Assembly: GCF_032452875.1 (NCBI RefSeq)
Contig: NC_083868.1
Location: 119,796,312-119,860,311, forward strand
Origin: Bos javanicus
Taxonomy: Eukaryota > Chordata > Mammalia > Artiodactyla > Bovidae
Length of the DNA stretch: 64,000 bases
Direction of reading: 5' to 3'
Shown: piece after piece, positions 44,831 to 55,715 of the stretch
Layout: each line of letters opens with the position of its first letter
How positions within the stretch are numbered: the first letter of the stretch is position 1
The notes under the pieces: generated by a model
Told to the model about the DNA's origin: nothing
Seen by the model: the letters and a program-made list of their open reading frames with translations, nothing else
Database searches by the model: none
Position numbers and translations under genes: made by a program

Positions 44831-44919
44831 AGAAAACCTGCCAGAAATTCATGCAAAATCTAAGGTCCTATGTGGGTTCCCACACTATAAATGACAATGA
44901 ATGAATTTAAGGCAGAAGC

Positions 44920-45375
44920 AGATTAAAGTAAACCATGACCAAAGATCCTGTGGACATGAAGAAGTGACTCTAAGTCATCTTCAGATGTTGAAGGTAGCAA
45001 ACTATGCTGCCCCAAACTATGCTCCTTTGGCTTGTTAGTTATGTTGAGCAGTAGTCACTTGAAAAACAGCATATACAAGAAGATTTCTCTGAACTCCTCT
45101 TATCTGTCTAAAGACAAATGCTCCAAAGGAATCAAGTGTCATAAATCCCCTCTTGGGGACTTTCATCAGATGGAGGAGATTGACACTTACCATGTAGAAG
45201 TCCACACCATTTATTTTTCTAAGGGGCCATTCATCATCCTAAAATTATTTACTTTCCTCTAGAAGGTCCACATCCCTCCCTCCCTTTCTCCATTAAGGTA
45301 TTTAAGTCTGAGTTCTAAACCACCTCAGAGAGTTATTCATTTTTCCCCACTGGGTATCTCCCAATATATACATGC
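44920..45375 (+). mobile_element. possible LTR remnant, cut by BovB copy I
   Basis: Has an LTR-like layout towards its right end (ggtatttaagtctgagttct, cacctcagagagttattcat, ctgggtatctccc) and then stops at the BovB. Family not assigned. Confidence 0.35.
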
Positions 45376-45766
45376 ATTCAGTTCAGTTCAGTTGAGTTCA
45401 GTCACTCAGTCATGTCCGAATCTTTGCAACCCCATGAATCGCAGCATGCCAGGCCTCCCTGTCCATCACCATCTTCCGGAGTTCACTCAGACTCACGTCC
45501 ATCAAGTTGGTGATGCTATTTAGCCATCTTATCTTCTGTTGTCCCCTTTTCCTCCTGCCCCCAATCCCTCCCAGCATCAGAGTCTTTTCCAATGAGTCAA
45601 CTCTTTGCATGAGGTGGCCAAAGTACTGGAGTTTCAGTTTCAGCATCATTCCTTCCAAAGAACACCCAGGGCTGATCTCCTTCAGAATGGACTGGTTGGA
45701 TCTCCTTGCAGTCCAAGGGACTCTCAAGAGTCTTCTCCAACACCACAATTCAAAAGCATCAATTTT

Positions 45767-46240
45767 TCAGTGCTCAGCTTTCTTCACAGTCCAACTCTCA
45801 CATCCATACATGACCACTGGAAAAACTATAGCCTTGACTAGACAGACCTTTGTTGGCAAAGTAATGTCTCTGCTTTTCAATATACTATCTAGGTTGGTCA
45901 TAACTTTTCTTCCAAGGAGTAAGCGTCTTTTAATTTCATGGCTGCAATCGCCATCTACAGTGATTTTGGAGCCCAGAAAAATAAAGTCTGCCACTGTTTC
46001 CACTGTTTCCCTATCTATTTCCCATGAAGTGATGGGACCAGATGCCATGATCTTCGTTTTCTGAATGTTGAGCTTTAAGCCAACTTTTTCCCTCTCCTCT
46101 TTCACTTTCATCAAGAGGCTTTTTAGTTCCTCCTCACTTTCTGCCATAAGGGTGGTGTCATCTGCATATCTGAGGTTATTGATATTTCTCCCGGCAATCT
46201 TGATTCCAGCTTGTGTTTCTTCCAGTCCAGCATTTCTCAT
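45767..46240 (-). pseudogene. BovB reverse-transcriptase fragment with intact YADD
   Basis: 157 codons: MRNAGLEETQAGIKIAG, INNLRYADDTTLMAES, IQKTKIMASGPITSW and FLGSKITVDGDCSHE, then CESWTVKKAEH. The frame ends at a stop just before the C-terminal block, which continues in another open stretch (45410-45748). Catalytic residues are conserved here, but the element as a whole is truncated. Confidence 0.8.
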
Positions 46241-46652
46241 GATGTACTCTGCATATAAGTTAAATAATCAGGGTGACAATATACAGCCTTGACATACTCC
46301 TTTTCCTATTTGGAACCAGTCTGTTGTTCCATGTCCAGTTCTAACTGTTGCTTCCTGACCTGCATACAGGTTTCTCAAGAGGCAGGTTAGGTGGTCTGGT
46401 ATCCCATCTCTTTCAGAATTTTCCACAGTTTCTTGTGATCCACACAGTCAAAGGCTTAGGCATAGTCAATAAAGCAGAAATAGATGTTTTTCTGGAACTC
46501 TCTTGCTTTTTCCATGATCCAGAGGATGTTGGCAATTTGATCTCTGGTTCTTCTGCCTTTTCTAAAACCAGCTTGAACATCTGGAAGTTCATGGTTCACG
46601 TACTGCTGAAGCTTGGCTTGGAGAATTTTGAGCATTACTTTACTAGCATGTG

Positions 46653-46778
46653 CTGCTACTGCTAAGTCACTTCAGTCGTGTCCGACTCTGTGTGACCTTA
46701 TAGATGGCAGCCCACCAGGATCCCCCGTCCTGGGATTCTCCAGGCAAAACACTGGAGTGGGTTGCCATTGCCTTCTTC
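46653..46778 (-). mobile_element. Bov-A monomer SINE in BovB copy I
   Basis: A single Bov-A unit in reverse with a perfect 12-bp target-site duplication tactagcatgtg at 46641-46652 and 46779-46790. Confidence 0.92.
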
Positions 46779-47268
46779 TACTAGCATGTGAGATGAGTGC
46801 AATTGTGCGGTAGTTTGAGCATTCTTTGGCATTGCCTTTCTTTGGGATTGAAATGAAAACTGACCTTTTCCAGTCCTGTGGCCACTGCTGAGTTTTCCAA
46901 ATTTGCTGGCATATTGAGTATAGCACTTTCACAGCATTGTCTTTCAGGATTTGAAAGAGCTCAACTGGAATTCCATCACCTCCACTAGCTTTGTTCGTAG
47001 TGATGCTTTCTAAGGCCCACTTGACTTCACATTCCAGGATGTCTGGCTCTAGGTGAGTGATCATACCATCGTGATTATCTTGCATTACATGTTAATAAAC
47101 TTCTCTTTGTTTCCCTCTTGTTAATTTGTTGTTTCTTATAGCAGTCTCAGCTAAGACCTTGGGAAGGTAGAGGCAAAATTAGTTTTCTTCTCCTAAAATG
47201 TGTTAGGTAGCTCTCAATATTTACTGAATGAACTCAACTTGAATAGAAAGAAATGCTTTAGGAAAATG

Positions 47269-47490
47269 CATGCATGCATTCTAAGTCATTTCAGTCGTGT
47301 CTGACTTTTGCAACCCCATGGACTGTAGCCACCAGGCTCCTCTGTTCCCCTGGATTCTCCAGGCAAGAATACTGGTGTGGGTTGCAATTTCCTCCTCCAG
47401 GGGATCTTCCCAACCCAGGGATCAAATTCCCATCTCCTGTGGCTCCTGCATTGCAAGAGGATTCTTTATCACTTAGTCACAGGGGAAGCC
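47269..47490 (-). mobile_element. Bov-tA SINE
   Basis: Reverse copy: (TGCA)n-like tail at the left, Bov-A body, tRNA head cacttagtcacaggggaagc at the right. Confidence 0.87.
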
Positions 47491-47952
47491 CAATAAAACC
47501 AACTAATCAACCAAATATGCAAGCAAACAAATAAAGCAAGACTCTCTCCTGGTAAAAATAGTTAGATGGAATGATCAAGTGAGTCCCTGAAAAAAATAGT
47601 TGAAGGATGAATGGTCATGTATGGGATGATCTTAGGGGAAGGGAGGGCTTAGACTGCCTGTACATGAGTCATTCCTTCTGCTTCTCTCTTACATATCCAT
47701 GGGACAACATTATTCAACTAAAAAAGATAAATTTGCCTTCATAGATTAAATAAATAAAATTCAGGCATATTTGTATCATTTTGTTCCAGGGTTAAGTGGT
47801 TTTTTTGGTAGGGGTCAATAATTGGGTATGTAAATGCTACAAATCAACCTTGTAAGTGGTGATTCTCCCAATTTGTCCCAGGAACACTAGTTTATGCAAG
47901 GTGAGAACACAAGGACCTGGACTTATGGATTTTCACACATCTTGAAGGAGAG
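47491..47952. other. unassigned sequence
   Basis: No gene or repeat recognised. Confidence 0.45.
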
Positions 47953-48394
47953 TGATTCTATGGGTTGAACTGTACCTCCCTTCAAAGTACATTCAAGTCA
48001 TAACCCTTAGTATCTATGAAGGTGACAGTTCCAAAACAGGGTCTTTGCAGATGTAATCAAGTTAAGACAAGGCCATAGTGGGTGAGGATGGGCACTAATC
48101 CACTATGACTGGTATCCTTATAAGCAGAGTAAAGAGAAATAAAGGAGGTGTGGCCATGTGGCATTGGAAGCAGATATTAGGTTATGCTGTCACGTGCAGA
48201 GAGATGTGTAGGACTATTAGACTCTAGAGGGGGCAAGGGAGCATCTTCTCCTACAAGCTTCAGAGAGAGGATGGCCCTTCCAACACTTTGATTTCAGACT
48301 TTTCTAGCCCTTAAAACTATGAAAATAAATTTCTGTTGTTTTAAGCCACCCAATTTGGCACATTTTGTTATGGTAGCCTTAAGAAACAAATGTA
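47953..48394 (+). mobile_element. MLT1A-like MaLR LTR
   Basis: Nearly complete solo LTR: tgggttgaactgtacctccc, ggtctttgcagatgtaatca, actggtatccttataagcag, ggtgtggccatgtggcattg, gaaaataaatttctgttgtt, agccacccaatttggcacat, ending aagaaacaaatgta. About 440 bp, family-typical length. Confidence 0.85.
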
Positions 48395-48823
48395 GGTAAT
48401 AAAATAGTCGTGTTTCTTAGGGGGTTGGGGCTGTTTCACCTGACTGAAGTAGTCATACTCAACAGAATCTGAGGTTCCCAACTTCTCTTTCCAAAACTGA
48501 GAGCTTCCCACAGTTGAATGAACTGTTGGTTATTTTATAGAGCTGGGTGAGATGTATTTTAATTTAGATATGAGTCCCCTGTTGTTCTTTCTCAGCTGAT
48601 ATAAAAAGTCAATTACATTTTGTGTTCTAAATTCTTCCCCGAAAGAGGTCTGAATAAAATCTAATGCAAGAAAGAACTGAAGAGAACTGACACACAATTC
48701 AAATTCATTTAGTTCAATTCCACTTTAAACCTGTTGATACCACTTTAAACATTTATTTTTACCTTGGTTTTAGCAAAGTAATTATTGAATATATTTATTT
48801 TAAGGTTAAAGTATAAATGGAAG
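48395..48823. other. unassigned sequence
   Basis: No gene or repeat recognised. Confidence 0.45.
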
Positions 48824-48837
48824 CAATGGGCTTTATT

Positions 48838-48963
48838 GTTATTTTTTTACCCTTACTAGTGGCATGGGGGATATTAACTCCCCAACTTGGGACTGAACCC
48901 ATGCCCCCTGCAATGAAAGTGCAGAGTCTTAACTACTGAACCAACAGGGAAATCCGCAAGAAA
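48838..48963 (-). mobile_element. CHR-type SINE
   Basis: Reverse copy: gggactgaacccatgccccc and taactactgaaccaacaggg are the complement of the CHR head and B-box region. A perfect 14-bp target-site duplication caatgggctttatt lies at 48824-48837 and 48964-48977. Confidence 0.9.
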
Positions 48964-48977
48964 CAATGGGCTTTATT

Positions 48978-49968
48978 TTAAAATACTGTGCAGTACTTAG
49001 TCAATAATAAGTGCTAAGGGCAAAAGGCTACTGTTTTGTTAAAGTAAAGGAACTTTTGAAGCAAAAAATGAGATAAGAGTGAAGTTTTGATTATGTGTAC
49101 ATAAATACAGTATATAGTCTAAAAACATTTCATCATATGCTTGGGAAAGCAAGTTCTTTTTGGTGATGAACACAAAATACAAATGTAAATGTTAATGTTA
49201 TTTATGTAATGTAATTTAATGTTAAGAAATTTAATGTTAAGTTTTAGGGCTTAATGTAGTATTATAATTATGCTTATAAATAAAAAATCTTTTAAAAACA
49301 AATGATGAAGTTATCATTGATGAAATTATACAGTATCTGGTATGTACTTTCAAATACCAGTTGGAGCAGAGGAGAATTAGATTGCTACTTAGATGAAATG
49401 AAATTGGTAATAAATCACCAGTTGTTGAAGCTAGATTATAAGAACATGGCTATTTAACAGTTTTTATACTTCTATGTCTTTAAACATATTTCATACTAAA
49501 AAAATGCAATAGACCTAATTTCTTGGCCTTGAAAGGATGTAAAATCTAGTTAACATGTGAGAGTATATAAAATAAGCCACAAAGATTAATCACAGAGACT
49601 AAAGTGAATTATCAATTAAATAATGCATAGCTCTAAATGTTTTACAGACAAATTATAATCACAAGTCAAATTGGTTAGGAAAGAGAGAATTTCTGACATG
49701 GATGTAGAAAAATGGACTAGGTTAAAATAGGCAATAAGGGAAGAGGAAGAAGGAATAGATTGACATCTCAAACTACATCCTGGATTATGCTCCCTTGTTT
49801 AGCAAAAAGTTCTTTGTTTTTCCTTTACTCTCACACTGAATATTTCAGACTGTAGGTGTGAGGCTTTTGTCCCACACTGACCAGTTCCTCAATACCACCT
49901 GGGTGTCCTACTACTCAATTCAGTCTGACTCTACCTACCTTGAATTAGGGTTATTTCCCACAGGTGTC
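48978..49968. other. unassigned AT-rich sequence
   Basis: Includes a short local repetition of gtaatttaatgttaag (49200-49245). No gene or repeat family recognised. Confidence 0.45.
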
Positions 49969-50413
49969 TAGTCAAGTTTTTCCAGTGGTCATGTATGGAT
50001 GTGAGAGTTGGACTATAAAGAAAGCTAAGCGCAGAAGAATTGATGCTTTTGAACTGTGGTGTTGGAGAAGACTCTTGAGAGTCCCTTGGAATGCAAGGAG
50101 ATCCAACCAGTCCATCCTAAAGGAGATCAATCCTGGGTGTTCATTGGAAGGACTTATGTTGAAGCTGAAACTCCAATACTTTGGCCCCCTGATACAAAGA
50201 GCTGACTCATTTGAAAAGACCCAGATGCTGGGAAAGATTGAGGGCAGGAGGAGAAGGGGACAACAGAGGATGAGATGGTTGTATGGCATCACTGACTCGA
50301 CGGACATGGATTTGGGTGAACTCTGGAAGTTGGTGATGGACAGGGAGGCCTGTCATGCCTTGTTCATGGGGTCGCAAAGAGTCAGACACAACTGAGCGAC
50401 TGAACTGAACCGA
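49969..50413 (+). mobile_element. 5'-truncated BovB C-terminal fragment (copy J)
   Basis: From tcaagtttttccagtggtca (VMYGCESWTIKKAK) to gagcgactgaactgaaccga. A 143-codon open stretch survives but encodes only the C-terminal extension, with no catalytic motif. Confidence 0.9.
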
Positions 50414-50678
50414 AGGGCTCAAACTCACGAGACTGTGTGCACTCAGATGCTAATCTCAAACCCCAGGTTGACACGTGTATTTCTGACTGACTGGTTATAA
50501 ACTGGTGTTCCCCAGATCCCATTTTTGGTTCAGTAATTTGATAGATAAGTATTGATTGACAAATAATAGTTTGGCTCCAGAATTCAGGGAAATACATTTA
50601 GCAGTTTATTGTAAGGATATAATACAGGATATATATGATATATATGTATATGTGTATATGTATATGTCTATATACACT
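50414..50678. repeat. spacer with TA/TATG microsatellite
   Basis: 50631-50676 is a (TATATG)n-like simple repeat directly before the Bov-A2. The rest is unassigned. Confidence 0.7.
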
Positions 50679-50952
50679 CTGGAGAAAGCAATGACAACCC
50701 ACTCTAGTACTTTTGCCTGGAAAATCCCATGGGCAGGGGAACCTGGTGGGCTGCAGTCCATGGGGTTGCAAAGAGTTGGACATGACTAAGTGATTTCACT
50801 TCACTTCACTCACTTCATACTTTATCACTGGAGAAGGAAATGGCAATCCACTCCTGTATTCTTGCCTGGAGAATCCCATGGACCGAGGAGCCTGATGGTC
50901 CATGGCCCATGGGGTCGCAGAGAGTTGGACACAACTGAAGTGACTGAGCACA
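50679..50952 (+). mobile_element. Bov-A2 SINE (dimer)
   Basis: Two Bov-A units, 50679-50800 and about 50828-50952, joined by the ttcacttcacttcac-type linker, followed by a CA/TA-rich tail. Confidence 0.88.
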
Positions 50953-50967
50953 CATATATACACACAT

Positions 50968-51192
50968 ATGCATGCATGTGTGCTAAGTTGGTTCAGTCAT
51001 GTTTGACTCTGCGACCCTATGGATTGTAGCCCATCAGTTTTCTCTGTCCATGAGATTCTCGAGGCAATAACACTGGAGTGCATTGCCATGCCCTCCTCCA
51101 AAGGATCTTCCCAACCCAGGGATCAAACCTGCATCTCCTGTGGCTCCTGCCTTGCAGGTGGATTCTTTGTTGCTGAGCCATGTGGAAGGCCA
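50968..51192 (-). mobile_element. Bov-tA SINE
   Basis: Reverse copy starting with TGCA-rich tail text and ending with a diverged tRNA head (ttgctgagccatgtggaag). Confidence 0.87.
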
Positions 51193-51313
51193 CATACACA
51201 AAATCCATTCATGGATTACACCCTTGTTGTGGTGAAGGGGCTTGTGTAACTCAATGAAGTTATGACCTATACCATGCAGTGCCACCAAAGATAGACAGGT
51301 CATAGTGAAGTGT

Positions 51314-51727
51314 TCTGATAAAATGTGGTCCACTGGAGAGGGAAATGGCAACCCACTTCAGTATTTTTGTGTGGAGAACACCATGGATGGTATGAAAAGC
51401 AGAAAGATAAGCCCCCACAGGTAGGAAGTTGTCCAGTATACTACAGGGAAGAGCAGAGGGCAATTGCTACTAGCTCCAGAAAGAATGAAGTGGCCAGCTC
51501 AAAGTGGAAATGACACTCAGTTGTGAATGTGTCTGGTGGTGAAAGTAACATAAGATGGTGAACATAAGGACAAAGGCTAACAAAGTTTTTTTCAAGAGAA
51601 CACCCTGATCATAGCAAATACCTTTTAACAACAACCCCAGAAATGACTCTACACGTGGACATCATCAGATGATTAATACTGAAATCAGATTATGTACTTT
51701 GCAACCAAAGATGGAGAGCTCTATGAT
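51314..51727 (+). mobile_element. older, internally deleted BovB fragment (copy K)
   Basis: The 5' pre-endonuclease region (aaatgtggtccactggagag to tccagaaagaatgaagtggc) is joined, near 51550-51565, directly to the later endonuclease region (gacaaaggctaacaaagttt, catagcaaatacc, ccaaagatggagagctctat). About half a kilobase of endonuclease sequence is missing between them. It is more diverged than most copies. Confidence 0.8.
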
Positions 51728-51928
51728 GTGAAGTAGCTCAGTCGTGTCCGACTCTTTGCGATCCCATGGACTGTAGTCTACTAGACTTCTCTGTCCATGG
51801 GATTTTCCAGGCAAGAGTACTGGAGTGGGTTGCCATTTCCTTCTCCATGGGATCTTTCTGACTCAGGGATTGAACTCAGGTCTCCTGCATTGCAGGCAGA
51901 CGCTTTACCCTCTGAGCCACCAGGGAAA
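51727..51928 (-). mobile_element. Bov-tA SINE
   Basis: Reverse copy: agtagctcagtcgtgtccga at the left, head ctctgagccaccagggaaag at the right. It is inserted in or at the end of BovB copy K. Confidence 0.9.
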
Positions 51929-52254
51929 GTAAGAGAGGGTATTTGGGGGGAGATTGGTCAACTCCCTTAAGGCCTTCCTTGTTTGCTAATTGACACTTAA
52001 AACCATTAGGCTCCAGCTCTCCCCTAGAGACTGGGAGATCAGGGTGTTGTTTTTCTCAATTACATTTTAAAGAGATGGTCCCCAGTTCCTTTCAAAAGAT
52101 ATTCCTGGGCTGTAGATTTACATCTTAAATGGACAGAGAAAGAATTTATAACTGCAGTTTTCCAAAATAAATGCTCTAAGTAAAGATAAGTCTAGGAACT
52201 ATAGTCAAGAAGAAACCCAATTAAAGTTTAGTCAAGCTGAGAGGAACATTCAGG
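51929..52254. other. unassigned sequence
   Basis: No gene or repeat recognised. Confidence 0.45.
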
Positions 52255-52269
52255 CCATCTTGGTCACCT

Positions 52270-52544
52270 GCTGCTGCTGCTGCTGCTGCTAAGTCATTTC
52301 AGTCATGACTCTGTGCGACCCCATAGATGGCAGCCCACCAGGTTCCCCCGTCCCTGGGATTCTCCAGGCAATAACACCGAAGTGGGCTGCCATTTTCTTC
52401 TCCAATGCATGAAAGTGAAAAGTGAAAGTGAAGTTGCTCAGTCGTGTCCGACTCCCAGGGACCCCATGGACTGCAGCCTACCAGGCTCCTCTGTCCGTGG
52501 GATTTTCCAGGCAAGAGTACTGGAGTGGGGTGCCATTGCCTTCT
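52270..52544 (-). mobile_element. Bov-A2 SINE with (CTG)7
   Basis: Reverse dimer. A (CTG)7 run at 52268-52290 is its tail. A 15-bp target-site duplication ccatcttggtcacct lies at 52255-52269 and 52545-52559. Confidence 0.93.
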
Positions 52545-52784
52545 CCATCTTGGTCACCTACTGTTGCTATTATTACATTTGCAGATTCATTTCCATCTCA
52601 AAGATGATCAAATTTAGGAGACAGTTTTGCATAATGCCACAAAGGAAACTAAAAATGCAATCCCTGTGACTCTTCAGAGAACTGGAATCTAGCCCACAGT
52701 TATAAGGGTGAAAGGGATTTGCAGGACTTGGTCTTTGCAGTGAGGTTAAGAGAACATTATTTGCTGAATTCTATGTAGAGAAGG

Positions 52785-52991
52785 TAGCTTCCCTGGTGGC
52801 TCAGATGGTAAAGAATCTGCCTGCCATGCAGGAGACCCAGGTTCAATCCCTGGGTCAGGAAGAGTCCCTAGAGAAGAGAATGGCTCCCACTCCAGTATTC
52901 CTGCCTGGAGAACCCCGTGGACAGAGGACTTGGCAGTTTATTGTCCATGGGGTCACAAAAAGTCGGACATGGCTGAGCAACTGAGCACATA
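52785..52991 (+). mobile_element. Bov-tA SINE
   Basis: Head gcttccctggtggctcagat, body and tail gacatggctgagcaactgag. A target-site duplication close to atgtagagaa lies on both sides (about 52774-52784 and 52994-53003). Confidence 0.9.
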
Positions 52992-53089
52992 CAATGTAGA
53001 GAATAGACTGGACACATGGTCACAATAGATCATAGATGTTTGGGAAGTGATAACAACCATCAGGAAAAGATTTTTAAAACTGTTAAAGG

Positions 53090-53272
53090 TAGTTTAATGA
53101 GATGCAACAACCTGAAATTAGACCATTAGGTTAGGCATTAAGAAAGTATTTCTAAATGTAGGGTTGATTAGATTTTGGAATAATTTGCTGGGAAAAGGTC
53201 GCTAAGGTCCTATCACTAGAAATACTCAAGAGTTTAGATTAGATGAAATACAGATTGCTATTTATGGCCAAA
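53090..53272 (+). mobile_element. possible CR1/L3-like LINE 3' end
   Basis: The layout gcattaagaaagtatttcta, ttttggaataatttgctggg, aaggtcctatcactag, aaatactcaagagtttagat, tagatgaaa resembles the conserved 3' end of CR1/L3 LINEs (truncated-exon remnant of an ancient copy). Confidence 0.45.
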
Positions 53273-54034
53273 ATAACAAGGTCAAACCCACAATAATACA
53301 GAGAAGAAAACTCTTTGACCTCGGGCATGTTTTTCCCCTTTATGAAAAGATTCACTTGATTTTACAAAACAACAAAAAACAAAAGCCACATAATTTGTAA
53401 TATTCTCAACTGAGGATTCCCACAACAACAAAAAAATGCATTTCTCTTTAACCTGTTTTCCTCTAAACTAGCTTTTAGGGGGAATATGATTGCATCAATG
53501 AAGAGAATGAAAATAGTGCCCATTTTACATTATAAGGAATTAATTTGCAGCCAATGTGCTTATATTAACAAATTGTTATTTGGTTAGAAAATAGCCTAAA
53601 CACTACTTTGTCTCTTTAATGGCCCTATTTAACAACTCAGTTTAGCTGTTTTTGCTTAATTTTCATGCTAATTTTAAGCTATTTCCATTCTTTGAAAGTT
53701 TTAACAGTATTTTAAATTTAACAGTGTATTGATGTTTGCATTTAGTTTTTATTTGATTTAGTTTATTCCAAATGACTCGTCACTTGATTGTTCTGCAAAT
53801 CATGCAGAGGGGAGTGGATGAAATTCTTATGCAGAAGGTTTATTTTCTGTTTAAATGAATGCCAGAGCAGGCTCCTTTTACTAGAATGTAAATTCTCTAG
53901 AGTAAATCTTGAATATCTCAGAGTACCATCTTTCTTGTCCAAACAGGGATGTCTTTATATGGGGATTCATGGCAGATTTTTGTCAGAAACATTTATTTGG
54001 CTTAATAACCTGTCTCCCCTTCGTCAAGCCAAGT
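53273..54034. other. unassigned sequence
   Basis: No gene or repeat recognised. The frame at 53788-54039 has no family resemblance. Confidence 0.45.
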
Positions 54035-54236
54035 GTTAGTCACTCAGTTGTGTTCAACTCTTTGCAACCCCACGGATCATAGCCAATCAGGCCCCTCTGT
54101 CCATGGAATTCTCCAGGCAAGAATACTAGAGTGGGTTTACATTTCTTTCTCCAGGGGATCTTTCCAATCCAGGGATCGAACCCAGGTCTCCCACATTGAA
54201 GGCAGGCTCTTTACTGTCTGAGCCACCAGGGAAGCC
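54035..54236 (-). mobile_element. Bov-tA SINE
   Basis: Reverse copy: tail gtcactcagttgtgttcaac at the left, head tgtctgagccaccagggaag at the right. Confidence 0.9.
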
Positions 54237-54254
54237 CCTAACTCCTATCTACAT

Positions 54255-54690
54255 AGTACATTTAGTCATTTAACCAAAATTTTAAACCAATATTTAAGAT
54301 CACTTCCATGTGCCAGGAATTGTTCTAGGTGTTCCATCATATAGCAGTGAGCTAGAACAACAATGTTCATATCTTTATAGAACTTTCTCCCAGTGAGAGA
54401 ATGGGTAATAAAGAGACAAATAAATATGTAACATAGGGTCAGGAAAGGGCATGGACTTTTGAGAAAAAAATCAGGCAAAGTAAGGGACTCCGTGGTTGCA
54501 TTTTTAGGTGGGTGTGGAGATGTCTCTGAGAAGAAGACATTTGAGCAGAAAGCTGCATCCCTAAGAGAATGACCCATATGAAAGAGTATTCTAGGCAGAG
54601 GAATGGCAAGTGTGGGGTCTGGATGCTGGTTGGTGTATTCTAGAAATGCAGGTAGGTCCAGTGTAGCTGATGTTGTGAACCAAAATGCAG
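54255..54690 (+). mobile_element. L2 LINE 3' end
   Basis: Ancient L2: cacttccatgtgccaggaat, tgttctaggtgttccatcat, tagcagtgagctagaacaac, aaagagacaaataaatatgt, gagaagaagacatttgagca, gagtattctaggcagaggaa, ccagtgtagctgatg. The order matches the L2 3' region. Confidence 0.8.
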
Positions 54691-54789
54691 CCTGCCATGT
54701 AAGTAAACAAAGGATGTTACAGCCATCAAGCCACCACATTATAGCCACCCAGATGGTAAACACTGAAGGAACTCAGGCTAGTGTGAAAT

Positions 54790-55305
54790 GAAATGTTTTC
54801 TGCTCTATACTCTACCAGTAAATAAGACTTTTCCAGATGCAAACAAAGGTGAAACAAAGCCAGCTATTTGGCTACTTCCTCCCTGGTAAGTGCTGAGGAG
54901 TTGGGGGGATGTGAGAGGTGGCCACTTCCCACATCTGCCATCTCTTACAGTAAACAAGGAATTAGGATGTGAACAATCAAAAAAGCAGGATTGGCCCCAG
55001 ATAGCTAGATGCATATGAAAGAAATGATTTCAGTAGCCCAGACACTTCCATGTTCGCATACATAGATTATTAAATCTCTTCTTTAAGAGATCTACTTTTT
55101 CTTAATTAACAGTAGTCTTTTAATATTCAGATTACCTGCCCTTTTCTACCAACTTGTGTATACCCTGGCTCCTCCTTATCTCCTTGGAATCAGCTTTCTC
55201 AGGGTCTCCTGAGGCATTGTCTCCTGAGCTTGAGTCCTAACGTTCCCACCGAATAAAAACTAACACTCAACTTTTAGGTTGTGTGTATTTTTTTTTCCAG
55301 TTGAC
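54790..55305 (+). mobile_element. endogenous retroviral LTR remnant (a)
   Basis: LTR-like, with the poly(A) signal AATAAA at 55252-55257 followed by cactcaacttttaggttgtg. The right half (from about 54985, ggccccagatagct) aligns with remnant (b) along about 300 bp at perhaps 65-70% identity by eye. No viral coding sequence accompanies it. Confidence 0.5.
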
Positions 55306-55394
55306 AGTAGAAACAGGATGCCTGTCATCTAGCAGTCAACTGCCGCAGCACTTCCTGATAGTGCACCCTGAGGAGACGAGGATGAGAAAGCACA

Positions 55395-55715
55395 AGAGAC
55401 TGGCCCCAGATACCTGAGGTGCATATCAAAGAAACTATTTCAATAAGCCCAGACTCTTGCATCTTCCCATATATAGAAAAGTGCTAAATTCCTTAACTTG
55501 AGGTGTCTCACTTTCTTTTATTAACAATAATCTTTTGATCTTCCAACTACCTAGTCTTTTGTTGCAAAAACTCCCATTTATTCTGGCTTTTCCCCTTGCC
55601 TTTTTGGAGTAGTCTCTAAGAGTTATTTGAGATGCTGTGTCCCAGGCTTAAGTTTTCAGAATGTCCACTGAATAAAACACAATTCTCAATTTTTAGGTTG
55701 TGCTTCCCCCCCACC
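55395..55715 (+). mobile_element. endogenous retroviral LTR remnant (b)
   Basis: A second copy of the same LTR end in the same orientation: ggccccagatacctgaggtg, tgcatcttcccatatataga, AATAAA at 55671-55676, then aattctcaatttttaggttg. It lies about 420 bp from (a), too close to be the two ends of an intact provirus, with only about 90 bp between them. Confidence 0.5.

Larger units (their letters stand above)
45378..47081 (-). mobile_element. 5'-truncated BovB, split by SINE (copy I)
   Basis: Reverse orientation: (gttca)n tail at 45378, C-terminal region, reverse transcriptase with intact YADD near 46160, then, beyond the SINE, the start of the reverse-transcriptase domain (LEPDILECEVKWALESITTN) to about 47081. 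A short duplication tgcatt at both ends is possible. It holds open stretches of 112, 157 and 137 codons in different phases but no complete protein. Confidence 0.9.

Noticed and set aside
54266..54763. 165-codon minus-strand frame as a membrane protein gene
   Set aside because: It is the antisense of an L2 LINE 3' end; there is no family resemblance or credible start context.
54790..55715. The two LTR-like copies as 5' and 3' LTRs of one intact provirus
   Set aside because: Only about 90 bp lies between them and the copies are strongly diverged from each other; no gag, pol or env sequence is present.
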